64,000 bases of DNA from Mycetocola_A sp015752285 (lineage in GTDB: Bacteria > Actinomycetota > Actinomycetes > Actinomycetales > Microbacteriaceae): assembly GCF_015752285.1 (NCBI RefSeq), contig NZ_JADOUY010000003.1, positions 124,001 to 188,000 on the forward strand, written 5' to 3'. Below are positions 25,175 to 33,938 of this stretch, one piece after another (the stretch's first letter is position 1; the number at the start of each line of letters is the position of its first letter). A program made the position numbers and the translations under genes. The notes beneath the pieces were generated by a model, which was not told the origin of the DNA, ran no database searches, and saw only the letters and a program-made list of their open reading frames with translations.

Positions 25175-26797
25175 ATGTTGTCCACACCCAAGAAAGTCCT
25201 GGCCACGGGGGCGCTCATCGCTCTCGTGGGTGGGCTGGCGGCCTGCTCGCCGAGTGCCGAGTCAGACGGCGCAGACCTCACCGGCAAAGACGTAGGCGCG
25301 ATGAAGGACTTCAAGGCCGGCGACCAGTTCGTGGCGACAGAGGACCTCGACTTCTCGATCCTCTTCAGCGACCACCCGAACTACCCGCTCCAGGAAGACT
25401 GGCTGCTCTGGGAAGAGCTGACCGAGCGCACCAATGTCACCCTCGATCCCACCGTCGTGCCGATGAGCGACTACGAGCAGAAGCGGAGCCTCATCGTCGG
25501 CGCCGGTGACGCTCCGATGATCATCCCCAAGACCTACCCGGGCCAGGAGGAAGCGTACGTCTCCTCCGGCGCGGTCCTGCCGGTCTCGAAATACATCGAC
25601 CTCATGCCGAACCTCTCGGAGAAGATCGAGAAGTGGGGCCTCGAGGAGAACATCGAAGGACTCCGACAGGCCGACGGTGAGTACTACGTGCTTCCCGGCA
25701 TTCACGAAGACGTGTGGCAGGACTACACCGTGGCGATCCGCACCGACGTCATGGACGACCTCGGACTCGAAGAGCCCCAGGACTGGGAAGAGTTCCGCGA
25801 GGTCCTCGAAGCCATCAAGGCCGAATACCCGGACTCCTATCCGCTGTCTGACCGGTTCATGGGTGACAGCCTCCTCAACGTCATCGCGATGACCTACGGT
25901 GTCTCGGCCGGCTGGGGCTGGGACGGAGCGAACTACAACGAAGCGGAAGACAAGTTCGAGTTCACCGGAGCGACGGACGACTACCGTGACTTCGTCGAGT
26001 ACGTCGCCTCTCTCGTCGAAGACGGACTCGTCGACCCGGAGAGCTTCACCCAGGACGATGACTCGGCCATCCAGAAGTTCGTGAGCGGAAAATCATTCGC
26101 CATCAGCTCGAACGCCCAGACGATCGTCAATGACTACCGTCAGCCGCTCACAGACACCGTCCCTGGCGCGACCGTCGCGAAGCTTCCGCTTCCGGCCGGC
26201 CCCGCCGGAAACGTCGTCGCAGGAACCACTCGCCTCGAGAACGGCATCATGATCAACGCCGAAGCGCTCGAGAGCGAGAACTTCACGGCCATGATGCAGT
26301 ACATCGACTGGCTCTGGTACTCCGACGAGGGTGCTGAGTTCGTCAAGTGGGGTGTCGAAGGCACCACATACGAGAAGGCAGACGGCAAATACACGCTGGC
26401 CGACGACGTCGACTACGTGGGCCTCAACCCCGGAGCACCCAAGCACCTGCAGAAAGACTTCGGATTCGCTGGCGGAGTGTTCGCATACGGCGGATCGACC
26501 GAACTGCTCGAGTCGACCTTCTCCGAGGAGGAACTCGCCTTCCAGGAGATCATGAAGCAGAAGGATGTTCTCCCTCTCGCGCCGCCGTACCCGCTCGAAG
26601 AGGCCGAACGGGAGCAGTCCACCCTGCTCGTGACTCCGCTCTCCGACACCACGAAGCAGGCGACTCTGCAGTTCATCCTCGGCCAGCGAGACCTCGCCGA
26701 CTGGGATGCTTATGTCACCGAACTCGAGGGCAAGGGTATGACCACGTACATCGACCTCGTGAACAAGGCATACGAGCGTTACAAAGACAGCAAGTAA
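25175..26797 (+). CDS. Oligosaccharide-binding lipoprotein (extracellular family 1)
   Basis: A 540-residue solute receptor of the LplA/LipO-type long binding proteins that accompany LplB/LplC. The signal peptide carries KK, a hydrophobic core, and the lipobox LAAC with Cys24. The body is acidic with many Tyr/Trp, as for oligosaccharide binders. The ATG at 25175 follows GAAAGGAAA. A 13-bp GC-rich hairpin lies 13 nt after the stop, probably stabilising this highly expressed segment of the operon message. Confidence 0.9.
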   Translation: MLSTPKKVLATGALIALVGGLAACSPSAESDGADLTGKDVGAMKDFKAGDQFVATEDLDFSILFSDHPNYPLQEDWLLWEELTERTNVTLDPTVVPMSDYEQKRSLIVGAGDAPMIIPKTYPGQEEAYVSSGAVLPVSKYIDLMPNLSEKIEKWGLEENIEGLRQADGEYYVLPGIHEDVWQDYTVAIRTDVMDDLGLEEPQDWEEFREVLEAIKAEYPDSYPLSDRFMGDSLLNVIAMTYGVSAGWGWDGANYNEAEDKFEFTGATDDYRDFVEYVASLVEDGLVDPESFTQDDDSAIQKFVSGKSFAISSNAQTIVNDYRQPLTDTVPGATVAKLPLPAGPAGNVVAGTTRLENGIMINAEALESENFTAMMQYIDWLWYSDEGAEFVKWGVEGTTYEKADGKYTLADDVDYVGLNPGAPKHLQKDFGFAGGVFAYGGSTELLESTFSEEELAFQEIMKQKDVLPLAPPYPLEEAEREQSTLLVTPLSDTTKQATLQFILGQRDLADWDAYVTELEGKGMTTYIDLVNKAYERYKDSK

Positions 26798-26809
26798 GCA
26801 GTACCCGTC

Positions 26810-26840
26810 GTCACCGGGGCCCGATCAGGGCCCCGGTGAC
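26810..26840 (+). terminator. Perfect GC hairpin inside the operon (attenuator/mRNA stabiliser)
   Basis: GTCACCGGGGCCC, loop GATCA, then the exact reverse complement (26828-26840). No T-run follows, so partial termination or 3' protection of the binding-protein message is more likely than full termination. Confidence 0.7.
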
Positions 26841-26873
26841 TCCGGCATTTCACGCAATCTCAAGGAGCATCCG

Positions 26874-27593
26874 ATGGCCTCATCGCCAGAAGCAGGCGCG
26901 ACAGGTACCCAGGGGTCTGGCACGCAGCCGACCGGCACGCTGGGCCGCATCACCGCCGCCGTCTACCGGGTGCTCATTCTCGAACTGCTCTTTCTCCTCA
27001 CGGCGTCGCCGGGAATCGTCCTCCTCGTGGCCCTCGCCCCGGACCCGTCCAACGCCCCGCTCATCGCTCTGAGCCTCCTCCCCGTCGGTCCGGCATGCGC
27101 TGCCGTGCTCTTCGCCTGGCGGGCGAGTACCGCCGAGGAACACCTCGAGCCTGCCCGGGCATTCTGGCGCGGCTACCGTCTCAACGCCGTGTCGACCCTG
27201 CGCTGGTGGTGGCTCGTCCTCGTGATCGTCGCCATCCTCGGGATCAACATCGGCTTCCTCGACCGGGTCGTCCCGCCCGGCCTTCCGCTTGTGATCGCCG
27301 GCGTCGCCCAGGCGATCGTGTTCGTGCTCGTCGCAGTCACCGCGCTGCACGCCCTCGTCATCGGGTCGCTGTACAACTTCCGTACCCGCGACACCCTGCG
27401 GCTCGCACTTCGCCTCGTTCGATCCTCGCCGCGAGCGACGATCGGCGCGGCCGCTCTCGTCATCGCGAGTTCAGGCGTCGTCGCCGTCGGCTCCGAGATC
27501 GCCCTGTTCGCGCTCGCCTCGATCGTCGGCGCGCTCGTGCTCCAGAACGCCCATCCCATGACCGCAGACATCGAGGAGAAGTACATCGCGTGA
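26874..27593 (+). CDS. DUF624 (YesL-like) membrane protein
   Basis: A 239-residue protein with about five or six membrane helices, matching DUF624/YesL by composition and by its place inside an LplABC-type operon. The conserved SPGIVLLVAL and ARAFWRGYR segments are seen near 45 and 97. AAGGAG lies before the ATG at 26874. Its stop overlaps the GH42 start (GTGA). Family members accompany plant-polysaccharide importers, but no biochemical role is established. Confidence 0.8.
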   Translation: MASSPEAGATGTQGSGTQPTGTLGRITAAVYRVLILELLFLLTASPGIVLLVALAPDPSNAPLIALSLLPVGPACAAVLFAWRASTAEEHLEPARAFWRGYRLNAVSTLRWWWLVLVIVAILGINIGFLDRVVPPGLPLVIAGVAQAIVFVLVAVTALHALVIGSLYNFRTRDTLRLALRLVRSSPRATIGAAALVIASSGVVAVGSEIALFALASIVGALVLQNAHPMTADIEEKYIA

Positions 27594-29632
27594 CCGACAC
27601 AACTGAACCGGCCCCCCAGACCAAGATCCTCTACGGCGGCGACTACAACCCGGAACAGTGGCCACGCGAGGTCTGGGAACTCGACCACGCTGCGTTCGAC
27701 CTCGCCGCAATCGACACACTCACCCTCGGTGTCTTCGATTGGGCCCTTCTCTCCTCGGGGGAGGACGAGTACGACTTCACCCTGCTCGACGCGATCGTCG
27801 CCCGTGTGGCCGAGTCCGGCCGTCGTTTCGTGATGGCTACAGCGACCGGTGCGCTTCCGCCGTGGCTGGCGCACCAGCATCCCGAGGTCAACCGCACCGA
27901 CTTCGAAGGCAGACGGCACGTCTACGGGCAGCGCCACAACGCCTGCCCGAGCTCGCCGGTGTTCCGCCGCCTCGCGGCCCGTCTCGCCGGAAAGATCGCC
28001 GAGCGATACGCCGGGCACCCCGGTCTCGTCGCCTGGCACATCGGCAACGAATACGGCGGCGCCTGCTACTGCGAGAACTGTGCAGCAGGGTTCCGGGTGT
28101 GGCTGCGCGAGAAGTACGTCACACTCGACCGGCTCAACGAGGCGTGGAACGCCACCTTCTGGTCGCACACCTTCACCGACTGGGCCGAGATCGTGCCACC
28201 GAACATGCTCAGTGAGCACTGGCGCGGTCCGAACCATACGGCGTTCCAGGGCATCACGCTCGACTACCTGCGCTTCATGTCAGACGCGATGCTGCAGAAC
28301 TTCATCGACGAAAAGGCGGCAATCAGGGAGCACGACGCCGCGACTCCCGCGACGACCAACTTCATGGGCATGTACCGCCCGATCGACTACCACCGCTGGG
28401 CCGAACACCTCGACTTCGCGTCGTGGGACAACTACCCGCCCACCGACCGGTCCGAAGCGCGGATGGCGTTCACCCACGACCTCATGCGTGGGCTCAAGGG
28501 CGGCGACCCGTTCTGGGTGATGGAGCAGACACCCACGATCACGGCGAGCCGCGACATCAACCCGGTGAAGCGCCCCGGCGTGCTTCGCCTGTGGTCGTGG
28601 CAGTCGGTCGCGCACGGGGCGGATGCCGTGCTCTACTTCCAAATGCGTCAGTCGCGTGGGGCGTGCGAGAAGTACCACGGGGCTGTGCTCGACCACGCCG
28701 GCCGCACCGATACCCGGTCGTTCCGCGAGGTCGCACAGCTCGGCGCGGACTTCTCACGTGTAGGTTCGGCTGTTCTCGGTGCGCGGACACCCGCTCGGGT
28801 CGCGTTCCTGTTCGACTGGGACAGCTGGTGGGCATCCGAAATCACCGACGGGCTCAACCGCACCGTCACCTACCCGCAGGTGGTGCTCGGCTACCACCGC
28901 GCGCTGTGGGAGGCGGGAGTGCAACTCGATGTCGTCGCGGTGGACGCTCCGCTCGACGGCTATGACGTCGTCGTCGCGCCGTTGCTGCACCTGCTCAAGG
29001 GAGATGTGGCCTCGCGGCTCCGCGCTGTGGTCGACCGTGGCGGGTCTGTCGTGTCGAGCTTCCTGTCCGGTCGCGTCGACGTGGACACCAACGCTTTTCT
29101 CACGGATGCCCCGGGCCCGCTCGCTCCGTTGTTCGGGGTGCGGGTCGAGGAGACCGACTCGCTGCCCGCCGAAACGGTGAACCGGATTGCACTCCGTGGA
29201 GCGGGGCTCGACACTGTCGCTGATGCGCGCAGTGTGTTCGAGGTTCTCGTTGCCGAGGGGGCCGAGGTGATCGGGACCTACGGCGACGACTTCTATGCCG
29301 GCAGTCCTGCGGTGACGCGGAACGCTTCCGAAGCGGGCGGATCAGCCTGGTACGTCGGAACCCTGCTCGACCAAGGCGGGCTGTCGGCGGTCCTTCGTGC
29401 GGTGCTGGCTGAGCACGGCCTGGTCGGTCCGTATGCGGATGAGCCCGAACTGGAGTTCGCCGTGCGCGACGGTGGCGGCGGGCGCATCGCGTTCCTGCTC
29501 AATCACGCGGATGCCGCGGTGACAGTCGAGGCGCACGCATCGGGTACCGACGTGCTCACTGGTTTGGCGATTGCGGCCGGGGAGTCGCTGACACTCGCGC
29601 CCAAGGACGTGGTGGTGCTGCGGGAGGGGTGA
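27590..29632 (+). CDS. Glycoside hydrolase family 42 (beta-galactosidase / arabinopyranosidase)
   Basis: A 680-residue GH42 enzyme. The acid/base is Glu154 in HIGNEYGG and the nucleophile Glu312 in WVMEQTP. The structural zinc site of this family is complete: Cys119, Cys159, Cys161 and Cys164. A trimerisation domain and a short C-terminal beta domain follow. It has no signal peptide. The GTG at 27590 overlaps the DUF624 stop and has GAGGAG upstream; the much longer open frame runs through DUF624 out of phase and is not coding. In this hemicellulose setting it could remove galactose or L-arabinopyranose side groups. Confidence 0.92.
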   Translation: MTDTTEPAPQTKILYGGDYNPEQWPREVWELDHAAFDLAAIDTLTLGVFDWALLSSGEDEYDFTLLDAIVARVAESGRRFVMATATGALPPWLAHQHPEVNRTDFEGRRHVYGQRHNACPSSPVFRRLAARLAGKIAERYAGHPGLVAWHIGNEYGGACYCENCAAGFRVWLREKYVTLDRLNEAWNATFWSHTFTDWAEIVPPNMLSEHWRGPNHTAFQGITLDYLRFMSDAMLQNFIDEKAAIREHDAATPATTNFMGMYRPIDYHRWAEHLDFASWDNYPPTDRSEARMAFTHDLMRGLKGGDPFWVMEQTPTITASRDINPVKRPGVLRLWSWQSVAHGADAVLYFQMRQSRGACEKYHGAVLDHAGRTDTRSFREVAQLGADFSRVGSAVLGARTPARVAFLFDWDSWWASEITDGLNRTVTYPQVVLGYHRALWEAGVQLDVVAVDAPLDGYDVVVAPLLHLLKGDVASRLRAVVDRGGSVVSSFLSGRVDVDTNAFLTDAPGPLAPLFGVRVEETDSLPAETVNRIALRGAGLDTVADARSVFEVLVAEGAEVIGTYGDDFYAGSPAVTRNASEAGGSAWYVGTLLDQGGLSAVLRAVLAEHGLVGPYADEPELEFAVRDGGGGRIAFLLNHADAAVTVEAHASGTDVLTGLAIAAGESLTLAPKDVVVLREG

Positions 29633-29652
29633 CGCGGCGAGCGGGGCGCTCA

Positions 29653-29713
29653 TGCTGCACTTGTGTGCCGATGCTGCAGTTAGCAACTGCAGCACCGGCA
29701 AGAAAGTGCAGCA
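29653..29713. repeat. Palindromic repeat family 1, copy 4
   Basis: TGCTGCACTTGTGTGCCGATGCTGCAGTT, then an extra AG in the core, AACTGCAGCACCGGCA, and a closing AAGTGCAGCA. It lies 20 nt after the GH42 stop and could end that long operon. Confidence 0.82.
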
Positions 29714-29816
29714 TGGGGGCCTCACAGGGCGGCATGCGTGCTCCCGGAGCGTTGCGATCGACCGCTGCGTCGCATCCGTGGTCAGGAGACGTGGCGCGCC
29801 GGTTCATCGGCATCGC

Positions 29817-29822
29817 TAGGCT
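29817..29822 (+). promoter_or_regulatory. -10 element (TAGGCT) for a leaderless transcript
   Basis: TAGGCT lies exactly 6 nt before the ATG at 29829, with no ribosome site between. The same geometry occurs before the SMP-30 gene. Confidence 0.5.
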
Positions 29823-29828
29823 CGCCAC

Positions 29829-30662
29829 ATGAATGATGGTGCATCGGGAACCGACGGAGGAACACGCTACTCACATGGGCATGAGCCCGCCGTGCTTGCC
29901 TCGCACGGCGCACGGACGGCGGCGAACTCCGCGGCCTATCTGATCCCTCACCTGAGTCCCGGCATGAGCATCCTGGATGTGGGGTGCGGGCCAGGCTCGA
30001 TCACTCTTGATCTGGCAGATCTCGTGACTCCTGGCCTGGTTGTCGGACTCGAGAAGGCCGAGGCGCCGTTGGTCGCCGCCCGAACAGCCGCGGCCGCCCG
30101 GGGCGACCAGACGACGAGGTTCGAACTGGGCGACGTCATGGCGCTTCCATACGCCGACGATACGTTCGACGTCGTGCACGCTCATCAGGTGCTGCAGCAC
30201 CTGACCGATCCGGTCGGCGCGCTCCAGGAGATGGTGCGCGTGTGTCGTCCCGGCGGGTGGATCGCCGCACGGGACGCGGACTACGACGCGATGGCCTGGC
30301 ATCCGGAACTGCCTGAACTCGACGACTGGCGCACCCTCTACCGGGCAATCGCGAGGGGGAACGGTGCCGAACCAGATGCGGGTCGTCGGATGCGGGCATG
30401 GGCCAACGCGGCTGGGGTGCCAGATGCGACCATCACCTCATCGGTATGGACCTACGCAACGGCGGCGGAGTGCATGTGGTGGGGCAACGGGCAAGCCGAC
30501 CGGGTGGCCGGGGAGATGTTCGTGCGGCAAGCAGTCGAACAGGGCATCGACAGCGTCGGGGTCCAGGCGATCGCCGGTGGATGGCGGGCGTGGGGTCAGG
30601 ATCCCGACGCCTGGTTTCTCATCCCCCATGGCGAGATCCTCGCGCATCTCCCCGCCGACTGA
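29829..30662 (+). CDS. SAM-dependent methyltransferase (class I)
   Basis: A 277-residue Rossmann-fold methyltransferase. Motif I LDVGCGPGSITLDLA is near residue 49, the acidic residue of motif II is in VVGLEKAE, and motif IV is in FDVVHAHQVLQHL near 115. It resembles UbiE/Methyltransf_11 enzymes acting on small molecules. The message appears leaderless. It stands alone between the GH42 operon and the PadR pair, and its substrate cannot be predicted. Confidence 0.85.
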   Translation: MNDGASGTDGGTRYSHGHEPAVLASHGARTAANSAAYLIPHLSPGMSILDVGCGPGSITLDLADLVTPGLVVGLEKAEAPLVAARTAAAARGDQTTRFELGDVMALPYADDTFDVVHAHQVLQHLTDPVGALQEMVRVCRPGGWIAARDADYDAMAWHPELPELDDWRTLYRAIARGNGAEPDAGRRMRAWANAAGVPDATITSSVWTYATAAECMWWGNGQADRVAGEMFVRQAVEQGIDSVGVQAIAGGWRAWGQDPDAWFLIPHGEILAHLPAD

Positions 30663-30687
30663 CGCCTCAGCCGTCATCAGCAAGACC

Positions 30688-31311
30688 TCAGCCGTTGGCG
30701 CGCGCGACCGCCCGACGGTACAGAACGCTTTGATAGGCGATCAGCGCCAGCATGACCAGGCAACTCGCGATAAGAAACGCCGGGCCGCCGACACGAAGAG
30801 CGACGAACGGTGTTTCGAAGGCGAAGGCTCGCGCGAACTCCCATCCTTCCCTCTGCCACAGACCTGGAGTGAGATACCAGTCCCGGGGTGAGAGCAGGTT
30901 GCCGATGCCCTCTCTCCACACTGACCACAGAGCAACGGTGATGGTGAAGAGGGGGAGCAGTAGCGCCGATGTCGTGGCGATGGCCCGTCGATAACGCTGC
31001 GCCTTCGACCCGTTCTCGGAGAAGATGTCGACGTTCGGTTCGCCGGAGAAGGAGGCAAAGTACTGCTCACCGCCTCCGCGCGTGCCGGCGAGATGCTGCC
31101 AGCCGGCATCCGCGAACAGGGAGCGATAATCGTCGAAGTCCTCCGCTTTCATGCTGGGCTGGTGGTCGACACGGATGACGGCGCTTCCCGGCGGAATCGG
31201 TGCGAACGTGTAGAGCAGACCAGCCCTCGTCACGAGCTGACCACGGCCTGCCATCTCGTTGAGCCACGCCTCCTCCTTGTCGAAGTCGACGAACATCTTG
31301 AAGATTCTCAT
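30688..31311 (-). CDS. DUF2812 membrane protein
   Basis: A 207-residue protein with an N-terminal soluble DUF2812 domain (MRIFKMFVDFDKEEAWLNEM, then GYSF-like strands) and two C-terminal membrane helices (about 128-150 and 180-200). DUF2812 proteins are commonly encoded directly after a PadR regulator, and here the ATG overlaps the PadR stop by 4 nt. Function is unknown; the pairing suggests a membrane stress or sensing role controlled by PadR. Confidence 0.8.
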   Translation of the reverse strand: MRIFKMFVDFDKEEAWLNEMAGRGQLVTRAGLLYTFAPIPPGSAVIRVDHQPSMKAEDFDDYRSLFADAGWQHLAGTRGGGEQYFASFSGEPNVDIFSENGSKAQRYRRAIATTSALLLPLFTITVALWSVWREGIGNLLSPRDWYLTPGLWQREGWEFARAFAFETPFVALRVGGPAFLIASCLVMLALIAYQSVLYRRAVARANG

Positions 31312-31643
31312 TCGCTCTCTCCTCTGGTCTGGTCGGGCCGGGTCTGGTTGAACATGCGTACGAGGTGCGCCATCCGCTCGGCGTCCTGCCCCAACGTCTG
31401 GTAGCCGGACTCGGTGATCAGGTAGACCTTGCGACGTGGATCGGGACTCGTCACCCGCGCGATCATGTTCTGCTTCAGCAGGGTGTCGAGGGCGCCGTAC
31501 AGCGTGCCAGGCGCCAGGCGCACGGCCCCGCCGCTCATCGACTCGACCCGCGCCATGATCACGTAGCCGTGGGCCGGCTCGATGAGGGCGAGCAGGATGT
31601 AGAACACCGTCTCGGTGAGCGGCAGCTGTGGGTTGCGGTTCAT
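31308..31643 (-). CDS. PadR-family transcriptional regulator
   Basis: A 111-residue winged-helix repressor of the PadR type. LTETVFYILLALIEPAHGYV opens the DNA-binding fold, LAPGTLYGALDTLLKQ is the recognition helix, and RRKVYLITESGYQTL the wing. A short C-terminal helix should mediate dimerisation. AAGGAGG sits before the ATG. A 32-bp palindrome overlaps the promoter just upstream, indicating autorepression of this PadR-DUF2812 operon. Confidence 0.9.
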   Translation of the reverse strand: MNRNPQLPLTETVFYILLALIEPAHGYVIMARVESMSGGAVRLAPGTLYGALDTLLKQNMIARVTSPDPRRKVYLITESGYQTLGQDAERMAHLVRMFNQTRPDQTRGESE

Positions 31644-31653
31644 GGCGCCTCCT

Positions 31654-31693
31654 TATATCGGCTAACTATACAGTTGGCCGATATATAGCGCAA
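31654..31693 (-). promoter_or_regulatory. PadR promoter with overlapping 32-bp operator
   Basis: On the minus strand: -35 TTGCGC (31688-31693), a 17-nt spacer, and -10 TATAGT (31665-31670). The inverted repeat TATATCGGC(T/C)AACT...AGTTGGCCGATATA spans 31654-31685 and covers the spacer and the -10. Confidence 0.82.
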
Positions 31694-31715
31694 CTGAGTA
31701 TGTGCTGACCGCTCG

Positions 31716-31774
31716 TGCTGCACTTGTGTGTCGATGCTGCAGTTGCAACTGCAGCATCGACAAGAAAGTGCAGC
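31716..31774. repeat. Palindromic repeat family 1, copy 5 (best-preserved)
   Basis: TGCTGCACTTGTGTGTCGATGC, then TGCAGTTGCAACTGCA, GCATCGACAAGAAAGTGCAGCA. It lies between the start of the PadR gene and the end of the GH67 gene, both leftward. Confidence 0.88.
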
Positions 31775-31855
31775 ATGGATGCCTGCGAGGCGCCCGCGCA
31801 CACGAAACAGGGCCCGCACCGAAATGGAAGCCCTGCCGCCGAGCGTGAAGGCGGG

Positions 31856-33904
31856 TCAGTAGATCGGCCGCCCCGTGGCATCCGCGATGCCGGACTTACG
31901 GAAGAAGTAGGTGCGGATCTGGTCGCACCATTCCCGTGCCGAACGCGCCTGTTCGACGAGCAGCGCCGTCACGCGCTCGTGGGTCTGCGCATCGATCACA
32001 CCGGCAAGTCCCGCCCATGTCTCTTGCATGCGGGCCACATCCTCGACGCCAGCCCAGTGCGTGTCGTAGATGTGCTGGATCACCGTCGACCCGCTGTGCA
32101 GCACATGGCCGTACGCCACGTGGTGGAAGAACAGCACAAGCTCGTCGGGGCAGTCGGCGAGCGATTCGAACCGCTCCCGCCACGGCGACGGATACTGGCC
32201 GGCGAACCCGGTACCGGTCGACACGGTGCGATCGACGCCGATGCCGTCACGGTCGGCGAAGTGGTACGTGCCCCACGGCGTATACTCGTAACCGTCGACG
32301 CTCGGGCCGTAGTGGTTGCCCGGGTTCACCATGAACCCGACGCCGAGCGGCGCTGTGTACTTCTCGTAGCTCGCCCACGACCCAGCCATGATCGAGTGGA
32401 TCGCGTCGTGCGTGGTGCTGTCTCTTCCGGGGAAGGTTGCTCGGATCCATTCGTCGAGCACGGCGATGCTGTCGGCGAGCGGATGCCACGACAGGCGCCC
32501 GAATGCGTACAGGTTCGCCTGGGCGAGCGGATGCCCTGTCCAGAACTCGCTCGTGCCGACGTTCGACACGGCGACGAACCCTCCGGTGGCGATGTCGGCG
32601 ACCGGGGGAGAGGCATCCCCGCCGAACCGGAAGTTCAGCACCTCACTCCACAACGGACCGAGGTAGCAGACGTGCTTCTGGTGCCCGGTGTACTCCTGCG
32701 TCACCTGGAGCTCGACCGCGACTCTCGTCTGCGTCATCGCACCGATGATCGGCGAAATCGGTTCGCGCACCTGAAAGTCCATCGGCCCGTACTTGACCTG
32801 CACGGCGACGTTGTCGGCGAACTCCCCGTCGAGCGGCAGGAAGTGGTCGTACGCCGCCCTGGCCCGGTCGGTGGAGCGGTCGCGCCAGTCCTGATGGTGG
32901 TTGTAGACGAATGCACGCCAGTTGAGGATGCCGCCGTGCGGCTCGAGCGCGGCAGCGAGCGGGGCCGCTCCCTCGGCGTGGGTGCGCCCGTACGAGAACG
33001 GCCCAGGCTGGCCCTCTGAGTCGGCTTTCACGACGTAGCCGCCGAAGTCGGGGATGGCCGCATAGACCCGGTCCGTGGCGACACGCCACCACTCGAAAAC
33101 CTCGGGCAGCACCGGGTCGGCGCTCTCGAGCCCACCGAGGATCGTCGGTGACGCGAAGTTCACCGACAGGTGCAGGCGGATGCCCCACGGGCGAAACACA
33201 TCGGCGATGCGCGCGACATCCGGCAGTTTGCCGGCGAGCAGCTCGGTCGCGGTCTGATGCACGTTGACGTTGTTGATCGCGACCCGGTTGATGCCGATCG
33301 ATGCGAGCAGGCGGGCGTAGCGCGCGACCCGGTCGAGGTCCGCGCGCACGTCGCCGTCGGCGAAGAAGATCGAGTCGCCGGCGTACCCGCGCTCCACGGT
33401 GCCCATGACCGGGTGTTTCGTCAGATTGTCCCAGTGATCGAGCATCCGGATGCCGTGGGCGGGCTCCTCGCGTCGCATCCCGTTCGCGGGGCGGCCGGAC
33501 CGCAGCAGGTCGAGCACGCCGTACAGGGCGCCGCGATCGGTCGCCGCGACCACCGCGGTGACCCCGTCGCGCGAGGAGAGGAGGTAGCCCTCGTCGGACA
33601 ACGAATCAGTTGCCGTGGCGTCGATCGCGTCGCGGACGGCGGAGGGGGCATCCGCCGAAGTTCCCGCACCCGCGATGACGACGATGCCCGCGGTGGCGAC
33701 GTCGTCGACGATGCATCCGCCGTACGCCGCGATCGCCCGGTCGAACTCGGCCCGGACCGTCTCGAGAAGAGGACCGGTGCCGGCGATGTGCACGCGCTCG
33801 CCGCCGAGGTGGCGGCCCGCTTCGGCGGGGAGCCAGGCCGGGTGCTCGACGGTCGGTGAGGCAGGCGCCGTCGTTGTCGTTGTCGTCGGGTGAGAGGTCG
33901 CCAT
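31856..33904 (-). CDS. aguA: Alpha-glucuronidase (GH67)
   Basis: A 682-residue GH67 enzyme that removes 4-O-methyl-glucuronic acid from the non-reducing end of aldouronic acids derived from glucuronoxylan. The acid Glu298 is in KADSEGQPGPF; the base pair Asp376 (KYGPMDFQVREP) and Glu404 (VTQEYTGHQKH) are 28 residues apart, the spacing of characterised members. It has no signal peptide, so its substrate must be imported. The ATG at 33904 has AGGAGA upstream; the longer frame reads into the regulator gene. It is co-transcribed behind its own LacI regulator and divergent from a mannonate-dehydratase-like gene. Confidence 0.93.
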   Translation of the reverse strand: MATSHPTTTTTTAPASPTVEHPAWLPAEAGRHLGGERVHIAGTGPLLETVRAEFDRAIAAYGGCIVDDVATAGIVVIAGAGTSADAPSAVRDAIDATATDSLSDEGYLLSSRDGVTAVVAATDRGALYGVLDLLRSGRPANGMRREEPAHGIRMLDHWDNLTKHPVMGTVERGYAGDSIFFADGDVRADLDRVARYARLLASIGINRVAINNVNVHQTATELLAGKLPDVARIADVFRPWGIRLHLSVNFASPTILGGLESADPVLPEVFEWWRVATDRVYAAIPDFGGYVVKADSEGQPGPFSYGRTHAEGAAPLAAALEPHGGILNWRAFVYNHHQDWRDRSTDRARAAYDHFLPLDGEFADNVAVQVKYGPMDFQVREPISPIIGAMTQTRVAVELQVTQEYTGHQKHVCYLGPLWSEVLNFRFGGDASPPVADIATGGFVAVSNVGTSEFWTGHPLAQANLYAFGRLSWHPLADSIAVLDEWIRATFPGRDSTTHDAIHSIMAGSWASYEKYTAPLGVGFMVNPGNHYGPSVDGYEYTPWGTYHFADRDGIGVDRTVSTGTGFAGQYPSPWRERFESLADCPDELVLFFHHVAYGHVLHSGSTVIQHIYDTHWAGVEDVARMQETWAGLAGVIDAQTHERVTALLVEQARSAREWCDQIRTYFFRKSGIADATGRPIY

Positions 33905-33938
33905 TGATGTCTCCTGTGATGGTGGGGCGGGAAAAAAG

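Noticed and set aside
27095..27589. N-terminal extension of the GH42 enzyme
   Set aside because: The extension lies out of phase within the DUF624 gene and reads as Arg-rich noise; GTG 27590 has GAGGAG and couples to the DUF624 stop.
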